A stretch of DNA of 64,000 bases from Henckelia pumila (taxonomy: Eukaryota; Streptophyta; Magnoliopsida; Lamiales; Gesneriaceae), in NCBI RefSeq assembly GCF_033568475.1, contig NW_027331831.1, positions 10,292,001 through 10,356,000 of the forward strand. Reading direction: 5' to 3'. Under the pieces are notes generated by a model, which made no database searches, had not been told where the DNA came from, and worked only from the letters and a program-made list of their open reading frames with translations. A program made the position numbers and the translations under genes. Below are positions 1-14,979 of the stretch, piece by piece. Positions within the stretch are counted from its first letter, which is position 1. Each line of letters opens with the position of its first letter.

Positions 1-42
1 TATGTAGTTTTTGTAGGCTACATTGATGGGCCTCTCATCAGC

Positions 43-2295
43 ATGAAGAGGCGCACCATCATCTTTTCAGCTTGCATTCATCAAGTGTTTTCTTGTCATT
101 CACAGCCAAGTTCGAGCATCAACTATCTCTCTGTCTTCTGCTTTTCTAGTTCTTCGATCCGAATGTTATCTTCCTTTGGGTCAACGACTATGAGATCTTT
201 TCCGGATTATTCGCCAAAGAAACCTTCAGTTAGAGACTCTGAATTTGTTCACCACATTTCAACTGTCATCAAGCAACGCCACTATGAGCACCTTCGTCGA
301 ATTTTAAAGCCCTATGAATCCAAGTTCAGGCCTGATCATGTCATTTGGGTTCTCTTGGAAATAAAGAATGATTATAGACTAGTATTGAATTTCTTTGACT
401 GGTCTTGCATACGAAGGGATCCATCATTTGAGGTCTGTTGCATTATTATCCAAATCGCCGTTACTGCAAAAGATCTAAAATTGGCTCAAAAACTTTTTCA
501 TGACCTCCTGAAAAAATCCAATGCTGATGGTAACATCTCATTCTCCCAGTTTCTTGAAAAGTTAATATACACTTACAAGGATTGGGGTTCAAATCTACTC
601 GTCTTTGACATTTTTTTCCAAGTTCTTGTTGAAATTGGTCGTCTTGATGATGCAAGAAAGCTTTTTGATACAATACTGAAGTATAACGTTATACTATCTG
701 TTGATTCATGTAACCTATTTCTTTCCCGAGTATCAAAAAATATCGATGGCCCACAAATGCTTTTAAAGAATTTCAGTGAATTTTCTGAACTCGGTATTAG
801 ATGGAATACTGCATCGTATAACATAGTGATGCACTCACTTTGTCGATCAGGAAAAGTGAGAGAAGCTCATAGCCTACTTTCGCAAATGGAATTAAAAGGT
901 TGCATTGCTGATGCTATTAGTTACAGCACCGTAATTAATGGATATTGCAATATTGGAGAACTCCAGCTGATGTTAAAACTATTCGAGACTATGCGGCAGA
1001 AAGGAGTAAAGCCAAATACGTTTACCTTTAACAGTATAATCCTTTTTTTATGCAAGAACGGTAAAGTTATGGATGCAGAGAAGATCTTGAGAGAGATGAT
1101 GCGTGAGGGAATTTTTCCTGATAATGTTGTTTACACAACTCTCATTGACGGTTTTAGCAAAATTGGAAATGTTGCTTCTTCGTTTAGAATGTATGAGGAA
1201 ATGCAGACTCTGAAAATAGTTCCTGATTTTATTGCATATACTGCTCTAATTTGTTGCCTATGTCAGAATGGAAAAGTTTCGGAAGCTGATAACCTCTTTC
1301 GTGCAATGATTAATATTGGATTAAAAGCAGATGAATTTACTTATACAACTCTTATTGATGGTTATTGCAAGGCTGGTGACATTAAAAAGGCATTTTCTCT
1401 GCACAATGAGATGATTCAGATGGGATTGGTTCCAAATATTGTCACATACACTGCACTGGTTGATGGGCTCTGTAAACATGGGGAGGTTGATACAGCAAAT
1501 GAACTTCTTCATGAGATGGGTAATAAGGGACTTGTTCTGAATATTTATACTTGCAATTCACTTCTCAATGGCCTTTGTAAATCTGGAAATATAGCCGAAG
1601 CAGTGAAGTTAATGAAAGATATGGAGGTGGCCGGAATATTGCCCGATACTTTTTCCTATACTACGTTAATGGATGCTTATTGCAAATCTGGAGAAATCGA
1701 TATGGCGCACCGGTTGCTTCATGAGATGTTGCAAAAGGGGATTAAGCCAACTGTTGTAACATTCAACGTACTGATGAATGGATTTTGCATGTCAGGGATG
1801 CTAGAAGATGGCCAGAAGCTGCTAAATTGGATGTTGGAGAAGGGTATGATGCCTAATGCCACCACTTATAACTCTCTTATGAAACAATACTGCATAAGAA
1901 ATGATATGCGTTTGGCAATTGAAATATACCGGGGGATGGGTCATCAGGGAGTTGTTCCAGATGAAAAGTCATATAACATAATGATTAGAGGGCATTGCAA
2001 AGCGAGGAATATGAAGGAAGCATGGTTTTTGCACAAGGAAACGGTTGAGAAAGGGTACAATCTCACGGTTGAGAGCTATAATGCTCTAATCAAAGGATTT
2101 TTGAAAAGGAAAAAGTATCAGGAGGCAAGAGAACTTTTTGAAGAGATGAGAAAAAAAGGGCTATCTGCAGATAAGGAAATTTACTGCACCTTTGCAGATG
2201 TGAACTATGAGGAGGGGGAAATTGATTCAACTTTTGAACTTTGCAATGAGGCAGTGGAGAGATGTTTCAGTATTAGTTGCAAAGATGGAACTTAA
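43..2295 (+). CDS. P-class pentatricopeptide repeat protein, At1g05670-like
   Basis: Single-exon frame of 750 residues. The first ~50 residues are rich in Ser, Phe and basic residues and low in acid, as in an organelle transit peptide (mitochondrial in the Arabidopsis relative). Residues ~185-735 are a run of about 15 P-type PPRs of 35 residues, with recurring cores such as YTTLIDGFSK, YTALVDGLCK and FNVLMNGFC, each followed by G(x)PD or G(x)KP turns. P-class PPR proteins bind organellar RNA sequence-specifically and act in stability, splicing or translation. No E or DYW tail is present. The sequence, including the KDWGS segment in the N-terminal third and the LLNWMLEKG and HCKARNMKEAWF segments, matches my recollection of Arabidopsis At1g05670 closely. 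The first ATG is used; Met41 is an alternative. The promoter is outside the window. The RNA target cannot be read from the sequence. Confidence 0.93.
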   Translation: MKRRTIIFSACIHQVFSCHSQPSSSINYLSVFCFSSSSIRMLSSFGSTTMRSFPDYSPKKPSVRDSEFVHHISTVIKQRHYEHLRRILKPYESKFRPDHVIWVLLEIKNDYRLVLNFFDWSCIRRDPSFEVCCIIIQIAVTAKDLKLAQKLFHDLLKKSNADGNISFSQFLEKLIYTYKDWGSNLLVFDIFFQVLVEIGRLDDARKLFDTILKYNVILSVDSCNLFLSRVSKNIDGPQMLLKNFSEFSELGIRWNTASYNIVMHSLCRSGKVREAHSLLSQMELKGCIADAISYSTVINGYCNIGELQLMLKLFETMRQKGVKPNTFTFNSIILFLCKNGKVMDAEKILREMMREGIFPDNVVYTTLIDGFSKIGNVASSFRMYEEMQTLKIVPDFIAYTALICCLCQNGKVSEADNLFRAMINIGLKADEFTYTTLIDGYCKAGDIKKAFSLHNEMIQMGLVPNIVTYTALVDGLCKHGEVDTANELLHEMGNKGLVLNIYTCNSLLNGLCKSGNIAEAVKLMKDMEVAGILPDTFSYTTLMDAYCKSGEIDMAHRLLHEMLQKGIKPTVVTFNVLMNGFCMSGMLEDGQKLLNWMLEKGMMPNATTYNSLMKQYCIRNDMRLAIEIYRGMGHQGVVPDEKSYNIMIRGHCKARNMKEAWFLHKETVEKGYNLTVESYNALIKGFLKRKKYQEARELFEEMRKKGLSADKEIYCTFADVNYEEGEIDSTFELCNEAVERCFSISCKDGT

Positions 2296-3984
2296 AGGGA
2301 TATAAAGCTATGGGCAACATTTCTTCTCGACCGTTTGCATTTTAGACCTTAAGTTGGGTGAGCAACCTCTAATCGACGGGCTGAGAACCTTGGTACATTT
2401 ACTTTTCATGCCGTTCTTTGTTTTTAGTTTTTTTCATTAATTGCCCGGCACACGCTAATCCGCAGCCTGCATGTTCTATATCTAAATGCATGCATACATA
2501 CTAATATGAATATTATATGCACATATATATACTTCGAGAGACAATATGCACACATGTGTCTAGACATGCACACACATATATCTGTATACATGGAACAGGA
2601 CTATATGATTTTGACGTGATGAGTATGGATGTAGTATGATAATGTCAATGGATTGAGTTAAAATAAAGATGTTTCTTGTTGTTTGAGAAGAAATAGTAGC
2701 AGCACAATTTGGAAATACAGATTACAGACGGATCAAGAAAAACTCATTTTATTCAATTGGATATTTTTTTATTTTTTTCTCCAAATTAGACAGTTTGATG
2801 TTTCTCACTAGTTAACTGCCTACTGGGTATATGCTAGTTATCAGTTTCATATATAGCCTGATTGCCATCCTCAAGAAAAAAGTTGTGGAACACTTGATGC
2901 TTTGACATTTCTGTTTGGCGAAAAAGTTATTCTTATTCATTTATTGCTTTATTAAAGGCCAGTCGAAGTCGGAAGAAAGGCCACATTGTCTTGCCTGGAT
3001 TAAATTTTTCATGAAAAACATTCTTGGACAAGGTTGGTTAATTCCCTGAATTCCTCGTTAAATTTTACACTGCCCCAATGTTTTTCATTCTATTACCTTG
3101 AAAATACAGGAAATTGGGAGCTTTTGAACCTAAAATCTGAGAAGTTTAGGAAGTTTGTCGTGAAAATGCCCAGATAACATATTTTCTGTTCTACTTGGAA
3201 AGATGTAAATAAGAAAAGCATGCAGAGTGGCTTCTTGCTTTCTGATTAAGAACTCAAGGATGCCATTATGGATGGACAAAGAAAATAAGTATTCTGATTC
3301 TTGAAATTTGTGCTCTGGGTCAACACCAACTGCCCTGATTTCACAAGTGTTCTCGGAAGAAGTTAAATCTTTGAACCTTGGAGATGAATAACGGGAAGTC
3401 ATGTTAACTGGTGTTCATTTGGTGTCACTTTATGTTGCAAGAGTACGATGTGATACGCGACAATGTATTGCCTCATCACATGAAAATAACCGGTGTTCAT
3501 TTGGTGCAACCTTATGGCGCTGGTCACCAATTTGTGCCTGAGTTTCTTGAGCCGTTCTCAGGCGTTATTTCTGTTGATTAGGAAAGCCTCTGTTAGATGC
3601 CTTACTTATTCTATGCTACAATCTCGTATATTTTTCAATGGAAAATTTGCAATTATACATAATGAGGTACTATTATCCCTTTCTTAAGAACAATTTTGAG
3701 GTCTGAGAGTTGCAAGAAACTTCAGAAAATCAACCATATTTCTCACGCAGTAAGATGAGCTCTGATTCTTGTAAGCCACGAGATATGGACACAAACCACA
3801 GGACAAAGGTTTTCAATTTTGCTAATATCATTTTCATCGAAATCCAACTGCTACAGAAAAAACAACCCCTGGAAAATTGAGAAGCAACCAAAGAAAACGT
3901 GACTGAAAATTAAAGCTTCATAACCGATGACTACTACTATTATCCCTACATTCTTGAAACGAACCTTACTGATAATCTGATATG
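2296..3984. other. Intergenic, 3' flank of PPR gene and of HIPL1
   Basis: About 1.7 kb between the PPR stop and the HIPL1 stop, so the two genes converge. It contains an ACATAT/CACACA-rich patch at ~2510-2590 and otherwise unremarkable AT-rich DNA. Some of it is probably PPR 3' UTR. I recognise no gene; the small frames here have no family signature. Confidence 0.6.
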
Positions 3985-7138
<3,154 letters not shown>

Positions 7139-8211
7139 TTTCCAGAATTGTAGAGAGAATGATTGGTCAGTAACTGTATGTAGCAACCACTCAATAAATA
7201 GTGTCTCTTATCTAATACGCCGAAACAAAAAGCTAGAACTGCTTACTACAACCCACCCCTCTCTATTTGAATTTTGAAAAAGAAAAATGTATCAGTGCAT
7301 TTATCGCTGAAAGCTCAGTGCTGGCATAAATGGAGGGTGGACTTTTGCACTCAGACAAGCAAGAGATTCAAGAAACATCGGTTGACTTGTTTGTCAACAA
7401 AATCTGAGTGGGTGAGAGTTGCTCTGCTCTGGTAGGAAAACAATGAAAGTTTGAATAGAGAAAAGGTGCAAAAAAAAGATAGCGGAAGTGGGTGATTGTT
7501 GGTGGCAATTAAATGCAACAATTTGACATTTATTGGTGCTTTTTTTAAATTAATTTGGGTTCTTAATTCTTATACCTTTTCAAGAATTCAAAAAGGGTTG
7601 TAAAAAAGCCAAGTGCAGGTGATGATAATGTAGAAATTGAAAAGATGGAGAATGGGTGTATACTCTGTGGGGGCTAGGTAGGGGCTTCCTTCCATGGAGA
7701 ATCGACTCGTGTCACCTTTATAGTAAAAGATGACAGAAGATGGACACGATATATATAGAAAGGATATATACAAAAGAGAGCTAGCCTATGTTATGTTATA
7801 CCCGTGACTGTTAGTTTCGATTTTTGTTTCGAATCACTTCAATGAAAACAAAAAATATGAGATCTATCGATACTTTGAACAAATATTGGATTCAGAACTA
7901 TATTAGGATCGTCAACTAATATTAATTAAAAATTAAAAATTTTAAATGATTTAATTAAACTATTTTAGAGTATAGTTATTGAAGAATTAGCTTTCTATAT
8001 ATGTCCGTAAATTAATTTAGAGTGCAATTATTATGGAACAAAAGAGAGATTTTTCATGGTCATCTCAGATCCCAAAAAGTAATAATAATAAAATAAAGCA
8101 TTGCGAATTATGAAATTTACAGTCCTCAAGATTCATGAATCAAGCTGGCAAGTTAAAATAATGAAGAAAGGCTTGTAATTAAGAATCAACATGCATGCAT
8201 ATATGTAGCTG
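7139..8211. other. HIPL1 upstream region, no further gene
   Basis: Upstream of the HIPL1 start on the minus strand, so it should contain that gene's promoter. A TATTTATT-like box read on the minus strand lies at ~7193-7200, about 60 bases before the ATG. The remainder is AT-rich with no frame I can assign. Confidence 0.4.
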
Positions 8212-8621
8212 TAGGGGTGCAGTAAACGAGTCGACTCTCACTCGAGTCCAGTATCAGCTTGATTCGACTCGTATTTTGTCCTCGATCGAATAATTAATTT
8301 CAAACTCGAAATCGACTCGTTTATATTTCGAGCTACTCGACCTTGAACTCGGAAAACTAGAAAAATAAACTTATATATAAATAAATATAGATATATATCG
8401 ATATTATATACATTATATTTATATAATTTTTATATTATATATATATATATAGTAGCTTGCGAGTTATTCGAACACATACATATAATACTCGAGTTCGAGC
8501 ACGATTATAGATTCGAACTATTCGAACTCGACTCGAGCTCGGTCAAACTAAGCTCGAGTCGAATTTTGACCGAGCCGTTTTCGAGTTGCTCACAAATAGC
8601 TTGACTCATTTTGCACTCCTA
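8212..8621. mobile_element. Non-autonomous hAT-like element with iterated TCGAGT motif
   Basis: The ends read TAGGGGTGCA and, inverted, TAGGAGTGCA (9/10), the typical TAGGG/CAGGG start of hAT ends. Both sub-terminal zones are dense in overlapping short palindromic motifs (ACTCGAGT, TCGACTC, CGAGCTC) around an AT-rich core with a TATATA run at ~8370-8450. I see no coding frame and no clear 8-bp target duplication, so the family call rests on the ends and architecture. Confidence 0.6.
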
Positions 8622-8653
8622 TATAAATACATGCATTTAACCGAGATAAAGAA

Positions 8654-8733
8654 ACATGTAATTAATAAAAGATTAATTGGAAATTTGATTCAAACATGTA
8701 ATTAATAAAAGATTAATTGGAAATTTGATTCAA
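8654..8733. repeat. Perfect 40-bp tandem duplication
   Basis: The unit beginning ACATGTAATTAATAAAAGAT occurs twice, at 8654 and 8694, with a period of 40 and no mismatch that I see. It is a local duplication with no coding content. Confidence 0.9.
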
Positions 8734-9991
8734 TATTTATTACGGGAAGAAAATTGGAGAAATTTAATTTAGAGTGACATCATATAAATATGCTCGACTT
8801 ATTAATACTTGTTGCTTTGTGTTTGAAATAAATAATGGTGTTTTATAGAAATTATTTTTATTTATTATATTTCGTATTTTAACAAACAAATAAATTAAGT
8901 CTTTGTTTGATAGTCACACTTTTTTTTTTTCCGTTTCGAAACAAATATATAATATTTGCAACACTTGATTTTAAATAAGTGTGATTAAGCTAGGCAGTGT
9001 TTGTAAATGCTTAAAAAAAGTGGTATTTATGAGTTTTTCTTTACAAAATTTTAAACACTAGCTAAATGTATCGATTATGAGTGGAAAATGATAAAAATAT
9101 GAATTGAATAGTTTTTGCAAACAAAACTGAAAAGCAGAATTAAGTGAGAAAATTTTGATAAATAAATGGTTTCAATACTAAATTTTTATCGACGTCAGTT
9201 TTTATAAATACAATCAATGTATCGGCATCTTCTGGATTTCAATTAAATTAAATAAAAGAAGCTAACATAATCTAAATTTTAAAAACTGTTTTTTAAAGCT
9301 AAAAACCAAAAATAGTTTCTTTTTTTAGTCATTGCCTTATGGTGAGGAATATTTCAAATTCTCTTCAAAAAAAATAGGAATATTTCAAAATAGCTTTTGA
9401 TAGTAAAAATATATTATTTATGTAATATAAACGTTACCCTGATCATTTCAAAATGACATTTGAATTTTAGCTCAAAAATATAAATGTACGTCCGACAGAA
9501 GAGGGTCCTGACTTGTTCATTGATATATCTTTACCATGCAAAGACAACTCATAACAAATGAATTATGATGTAATAATTTAGTTATATATATATATATTAT
9601 TGTTGTAATATCCGATTCTCGAATCCTAATCCAAAGGATTTGACTTTGGAGAGTCAAACAAAAAATAGAAAAGATGATTGGAGTTGAATTCTTGGGCATA
9701 CATTTATTACACGACTCTACGCGTATGGTCCACTGTTTATTGCGACAGAGATTTTTCACATGGGCTACTTCTTCAATTGTATAACCAAAATTTTAAATTC
9801 ACAGACAAAATTAAAATTTTTATACTTTTAGTGGACGAAATATAATTATTTTTAAAAAAATTTCTGGTATTGGTTCTTGGTGTCCAAAAAATCAGTCTTT
9901 TTGAAACAACTTATTTCAAATCAATCCAAGAGTCACGCCAAGAAAAAGGGTCATGTATATGGTGGAAAAAAAAACAAGATTTATAATTAGA
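8734..9991. other. AT-rich intergenic DNA with a MITE-like end
   Basis: No gene recognised. At ~8991 the sequence TAGGCAGTGTTTGTAAATGC resembles the end of the foldback MITE at 44988-45119, so a related, degraded copy probably lies here. A (TA)n run sits at ~9583-9597. Confidence 0.4.
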
Positions 9992-9996
9992 CTTGG

Positions 9997-10565
9997 TGAT
10001 GCCCCGGTAAGCTAGGGGGCAGAGCCACGAATGCCCCGGAGTGACAGGGCCGTATTAAGGCAGGCCAGAAGTCTCAGGAGCCCGAAAAACCAGGTCTGCA
10101 GGACTTAGATAAGGCACGTGTTTTAGGGGCATGATCCCCACGATTATCATAAACCCGAGCTTTCCGGGTTCATCGTACGTGACAGGCAAACGTGGGCAAC
10201 TACCGCACCCACGATCCAGATCGTGGCCACTACCCTGAAATTGTGGAGTGACACTCTCACTCCAAGGCCTATAAATACCTGGTCACAGATATTTGTAGAG
10301 GTATGTTCATCTAAACTTCCAAAGCACTATACTCATTTCTCTAAAAAGTCCACTCTATTTCTAAGTCTAACTTAAGCATCGGAGTGGCCCCGCCGGAAAC
10401 CCCTCCGGCGCCCCACTAACGTGCTTTTTATTCCCTTCCTTGGTGTGCAGATCATCTTGATTAAGGAAAGACAGCTCATATATTACCTTCATTAGCCCGG
10501 TCACCACGTCAGGCCCACATCACTACCCTAATAGCCCGGGCTCTGATTTTACAAAACCATCATCA
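9997..10565 (+). repeat. 5' LTR
   Basis: 569 bp, TGATGCCCCGG...ACCATCATCA. It has a TATA-like CTATAAATACC at ~10269-10279 as the likely U3 promoter. It matches the 3' LTR throughout with about 3% difference. Confidence 0.93.
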
Positions 10566-10585
10566 TTGGCGCCGTCTGTGGGAAA
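10566..10585 (+). other. Primer-binding-site-like sequence
   Basis: TTGGCGCCGTCTGTGGGAAA lies directly after the 5' LTR. The TGGCGCC start is the usual primer site type in Athila/Tat gypsy elements. The priming tRNA cannot be named with certainty from this sequence. Confidence 0.7.
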
Positions 10586-10606
10586 ACTTGTTCTATAGAC
10601 GTAGAT

Positions 10607-11107
10607 ATGGCTTCTCATGATCAAACATCACCTGGAGACCACCAGCCAGGACGGAATATTACCATTCCTGTGGAGCAGTTCGAATCATATGTCCAAGATG
10701 TGGTACGGAAGTCGTTGATAGCTGCAAAGCAGCCACAATCAAAGGACATAACAGTGGAGGAAGAAGGGAATCAGGGTAATCCAAACCCTACTGCCCAGGT
10801 TCGAGAAGGAGAAGAAGAAGAAAGCTCTTGGATGCACTCAATACAGCCGTCCATGGCGGATGAATTGCATGAACTCAGGAGAAAGGTACAAAAGTTGGAG
10901 GAGAGGGGTTCCAAAATGGCTTGCCCTATCAAAATTCCGGGTTGCCCTTTTTCACAGGAGGTGATAGAGGAACCCTTGCCACTGAATTACAAGTCGGCAA
11001 AAATCCGGGAGGTACCAGGCCCCGGCACCCATCTTAAGCCCAAGACATATATAAGCCCTTGGCATTATATAAGCCCGGGAGGTTTCAGGTCCCGGCACCC
11101 ATCTTAA
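10607..11107 (+). CDS. Gag-like N-terminal frame of the LTR element
   Basis: Frame starting MASHDQTSPGDHQPG, highly charged, with a coiled-coil-like segment (DELHELRRKVQKLEERG). It lies ~40 bases after the primer site, where gag begins in gypsy elements. The conserved gag core is not visible, and the frame runs into the 70-bp array. It is a fossil part of the element, not a host gene. Confidence 0.5.
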   Translation: MASHDQTSPGDHQPGRNITIPVEQFESYVQDVVRKSLIAAKQPQSKDITVEEEGNQGNPNPTAQVREGEEEESSWMHSIQPSMADELHELRRKVQKLEERGSKMACPIKIPGCPFSQEVIEEPLPLNYKSAKIREVPGPGTHLKPKTYISPWHYISPGGFRSRHPS

Positions 11108-11960
11108 GCCCAAGGCATATATAAGCCCTTGGCATTATATAAGCCCGGGAGGTACCAGGCCCCGGCACCCATCTTAAGCCCAAGGCATATATAAGCCCTT
11201 GGCATTATATAAGCCCGGAAGGTTCCAGGCCCTGGCACCCATCTTAAGCCCAAGGCATATATAAGCCCTTGGCATTATATAAGCCCGGGAGGTTCCAGAC
11301 ACCCATCATAAGCCCAAGGCATATATAAGCCCTTGGCATTATATAAGCCCGGGAGATTCCAGGCCCCGGCACCCATCTTAAGCCCAAGGCATATATAAGC
11401 CCTTGGAATTATATAAGCCCGGGAGGTACCAGGCCCCGACACCCATCTTAAGCCCAAGGCATATATAAGCCCTTGGCATTATATAAGCCCGGGAGGTTCC
11501 AGGCCCCGGCACCCATCTTAAGCCCAAGGCATATATGAGCCCTTGGCATTATAAAAGCCCGGGAGGTTCCAGGCCCCGGCACCCATCATAAGCCCAAGGC
11601 ATATATAAGCCCTTGGCATTATATAAGCCCGGGAGGTACCAGGCCCCGGCACCCATCTTAAGCCCAAGGCATATATAATCCCTTGACATTATATAAACCC
11701 GGGGGCCCCGGCACCCATCTTAAGCCCAAGGCATATATAAGCCCTTGGCATTATATAAACCCGGGAGGTTTCAGGCCCCGGCACCCATCTTAAGCCCAAG
11801 GCATATATAAGCCCTTGGCATTATATAAGCCCGGGAGGTACCAGGCCCCGGCACCCATCTTAAGCCCAAGGCATATATAAGCCCTTAGCATTATATAAAC
11901 CCGGGAGGTTTCAGACCCCGGCACCCATCTTAAGCCCAAGGCATATATAAGCCCTTGGCA
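11011..11960. repeat. Tandem array, about 14 copies of a 70-bp unit
   Basis: Units start at 11011, 11081, 11151 and 11221, then continue with small deletions to ~11960. Each unit holds GGTACCAGGCCCCGGCACCC, then TTAAGCCCAAGGCATATATA and AGCCCTTGGCATTATATA. GCCCAAGG pairs with CCTTGGGC-like sequence on the other side of ATATATA, giving a possible hairpin in every unit. The units are very alike, so expansion is recent. Related plant elements are known to seed satellite DNA from such internal arrays. Confidence 0.93.
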
Positions 11961-12120
11961 TTACCTACTCTTTTATTTATATATAAGGCATTAAATAATG
12001 GATAACAAGAACAAATGAGTTACATTGACAAAGGATTACGAGAGGAGGGGCTCCTACGGCCCAATTACAAATAATAATTCAAAGTGCGGGGTTATTAGAG
12101 GGACCGACATCTGCAGTTAT

Positions 12121-14400
12121 CTAAGTCGGGGCAGCCTTCGCATTTTCAGCTCCTTGGGTGGCAGGGAGGGATTCGATGGCCTTATCCAAGTTGGAAAAAT
12201 CTCTCTTGTCAGAAGACCATAGGCCAGCTTTCTCGAATTGATCTCGGCATTTGTAAAATCCGACCTGGAAAAAGGTGTACGATCTGTCCACCACTACCTC
12301 TTGAAACTCAGCAGAAGATAGGAAAGCTGCTTTGAGCTCTTCTTCTGACTTCAGGCGAGTTTCCAGAGCTGACACTGCTTTCTCCGCTTTATCCCTCGCA
12401 CTGGCCGCTTCAGCTTGAGCCTCTGCAGCTCGGTTTTCAGCCGCCCTCAAATCAGCCGTAGTGGTGGCTAGAGCATCTCGAGCCTGCCCTAGATCAGCTT
12501 CAGAGCGGGCACAGTCTAGCTGAGCAGAGTAAAGACCTTGCTCGACTGCCTCCAAGGCTAAACGGAGGCTAGACGCCGCTTGATCATGACTTTGTTGTGC
12601 CATCATCAAGTCCTGTTCCAGTTTTTTGATCAACTCCGCTGCAGCCCGAGACTTCTCAACCTCTACGTGTGCCCGATCAGTCTCAATCCGACCAAATCTG
12701 GTCGCGTCTTCATAGCTGTCCACCAGCATATGCAGTCCCTGAAAGCAGAGGTATTAGAAATAGAAAACAGAACACGTTTGAGGCTAGGAGAAGTAAACTT
12801 ACGGATATAACCCGGTTGGTGCCCTCGAAATACTTCACGTTCGGGTTTTGGTTGTAGAGGTGGAGCTGCTCCGCAGAAGTCAAGAGTTCCTTCAGCATCC
12901 GTACTCCCCGGCCAGAGGCCCCGGCTTGGAATATATTTTCCCTCGCACCAAAGGGACTAGATCCCTGGGCAGCCTGGTAGAAGGGGGCCAAGGGGGGGAA
13001 AGAGGGAGAGGAAGGAGTCACCTCTTCTGGGTCACTAAGTATGACCATTTCTGGCTCCTCTATGTCCTTCCTCTTCCGCGTCAAAGGAGATGAGGGACTG
13101 GCAGCAGAAGGAGCCTGATCATTCGTGACCCCTGCCTCCACAGATGGAACTGGCAAGGGAACAGCAGAAGGTGAAGCTCGGGGGTGACAACGGCAGTGGC
13201 AGCCTCCTGACCTAGGGCTTGTTGAGCCCTGCGTTCCTCCGCTAGTTGAAGGTTTCGGGTCTTTCTAGCTGCCTCTGCAGCCCTGGCTTCTTCTTTTTCC
13301 CGGGCAGCTGCCTTCTCGGCTGCCCGTTTCTGAGCAAAGGCCTGCTTCATCAGTCGAGAATTTTTCTTCTTAGGCGGGGCTGGGGATGCTGCGCAAAAAT
13401 GATAGAAATCGGTACATTAAAAACAGTATGTAAGAGAAGCAAATACATGGTAAAAGTAAAGCATACCAGAGACTGGGGCCGAGTCATCATATTCATCAAT
13501 AATCCGGTCAATCGGATCCGTTACCCGGGCACCCAGCCCGTAGTCATTCAAAATTTTTTCCTCCAGGAGAGGGGCTGAAGGAAACTTCTGGTTTTCCACT
13601 AGCTCTTGGGATCGGAGGTAGGGTTCCTCCAACTTATAATTTTTAGGGAGCTCGGGCTGAAGAGGAAGGGCTGTCAAGAATTGGGTAGGTCTGGTTCGGG
13701 CACCAGGGAGTTGAATATAAAAGAATCTTTCTTTCCATCCTTTCCAAGAGGAAGGGGTATCATCTAGAAACCGGGCATTCTGTCAGGCATTCAAAGAAAA
13801 AGTCATCTCAGTGAAACGGCAGGCATAATAGTAGTGAAAGATGAGAGGGGTGATGGCTAAGTTGTTCGCTTTGAAAAGAACGTAAGTGGCAGCCATCATA
13901 CGGAAGGAGTTGGGATGAAATTGGTTCAAGGGAACCTTGTAAAAAGAAGCAATTTTATAATAAAAGGGATGAATAGGAAAACGAAGCCCATTCCTGAGCT
14001 GTTCCCTGAAGAAGGTATAGAACCCCTCGGGCGGCCGGTCAGCCCGGCCTAGGGGCCCCGGAATGAGAATAGAGTACGCAGGAGGAATGTTACCCATAAG
14101 CCTAAGTTCCTCTATGGATTCCGGGCGTAGGGTACTGGTAAAGTGGGAGAACCAGGGACCTTCGGGGTTTGGTTTGGGCAAAGGAAGGAGAGGCCCAGAG
14201 TCGGAGATTTTAGCCTTACCCTTGTCCTTAGAAGGCCCGATTTTAGCCTTCTTCGGACGAGATGAGGAGGGGGCTACTGTGGATTGGACATGGGAGGTAA
14301 CATGAGGGGGAGAATCGTGGCGTAAGACCTCGGATTCTATATCAGAGGAGCCACGAACGTGGGCACCGGAGGTTGAAGATGTGGAATTTGACATGTTCAA
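12121..14400 (-). other. Antisense coding region of the LTR element (PF04195-type N-terminus plus coiled coil)
   Basis: Several minus-strand frames lie in line. The first (from 14400) starts MNMSNSTSSTSGAHVRG, a Ser-rich lead, then FRFPIHPFYYKI-type sequence (here GLRFPIHPFYYKIASFY and LNQFHPNSFRM), the hallmark of the plant 'putative gypsy-type transposon' domain PF04195. The last (to 12121) is an Ala/Glu-rich coiled coil with AEAQAEAASARDKAEKA. The middle carries a basic, nuclear-signal-like RKRKDIEEPE and an Ala/Arg/Lys-rich segment. Antisense extra ORFs between gag-pol and the 3' LTR are known in Tat-lineage elements, and introns are plausible. Treated as a fossil; its intactness is not assessed further. 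Confidence 0.65.
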
Positions 14401-14792
14401 GGGACAAGGAAACTTTAAGGTAAGATAGACAGAAAACTTACAGAAGAGAGCAAGATTGCTACGCGGAGTCGCCGGAGCCGGAGAAGCTTAGAAGCAGGGA
14501 AGGAATACGTGAACAGGGAAAGTAAAGAAAAAGTGAAGAAAGGGATTTAGTATTTATAGGCGAAGAGCTTTAATTCTGGCCGTAGATGAAAAGATGATCG
14601 AAGGGTAAGGGTGACCTTGGAAAGTTGAACCGGGCAACGTAATGATGACGCGGGCAGTCGAAAGGACAGGTAACGTCCTCTGACACCTGCCCGTATTTTC
14701 AAATTCTAGGGTTAACGTCAGCCCTATAAATTTTGGACATTAATGGGGGATACCCCAGGAAGGCCGTGGTAGCAAGGCCTAGAATAGCCAGG

Positions 14793-14979
14793 GGCAGGGC
14801 TGTAAGTCAGGACAACGAGTAAGACTCTAGCCCGACTATTTTTGGGATGAGTAGTAATGCCCCGGGGGGCAGGGACATAAAGAGTCAGGGATTACAGGGT
14901 TGTATTAAAGCAAGGGTGACGGGACTGTAAGTCAGGACAGCGAGTAAGACTCTAGCCCGACTATTTTTGGGATGAGTAG
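14793..14979. repeat. 66-bp direct repeat next to the 3' LTR
   Basis: The segment GGCTGTAAGTCAGGACAACG to GGGATGAGTAGT occurs at ~14793-14858 and again at ~14914-14979, ending exactly where the 3' LTR starts. It lies where the polypurine tract would be expected. Confidence 0.7.

Noticed and set aside
3130-3402. 90-residue minus-strand frame between the PPR and HIPL1 genes
   Set aside because: No family signature; more likely PPR 3' flank. It could be an old gene remnant but I cannot support it.
11011-11960. Possible CRISPR-like or minisatellite coding array
   Set aside because: Units are directly abutting with no unique spacers and the DNA is eukaryotic; it is a tandem repeat in an LTR element.
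12121-14400. Antisense frames considered as a host gene
   Set aside because: They lie wholly within the LTR element and carry a PF04195-type domain, so they belong to the element.
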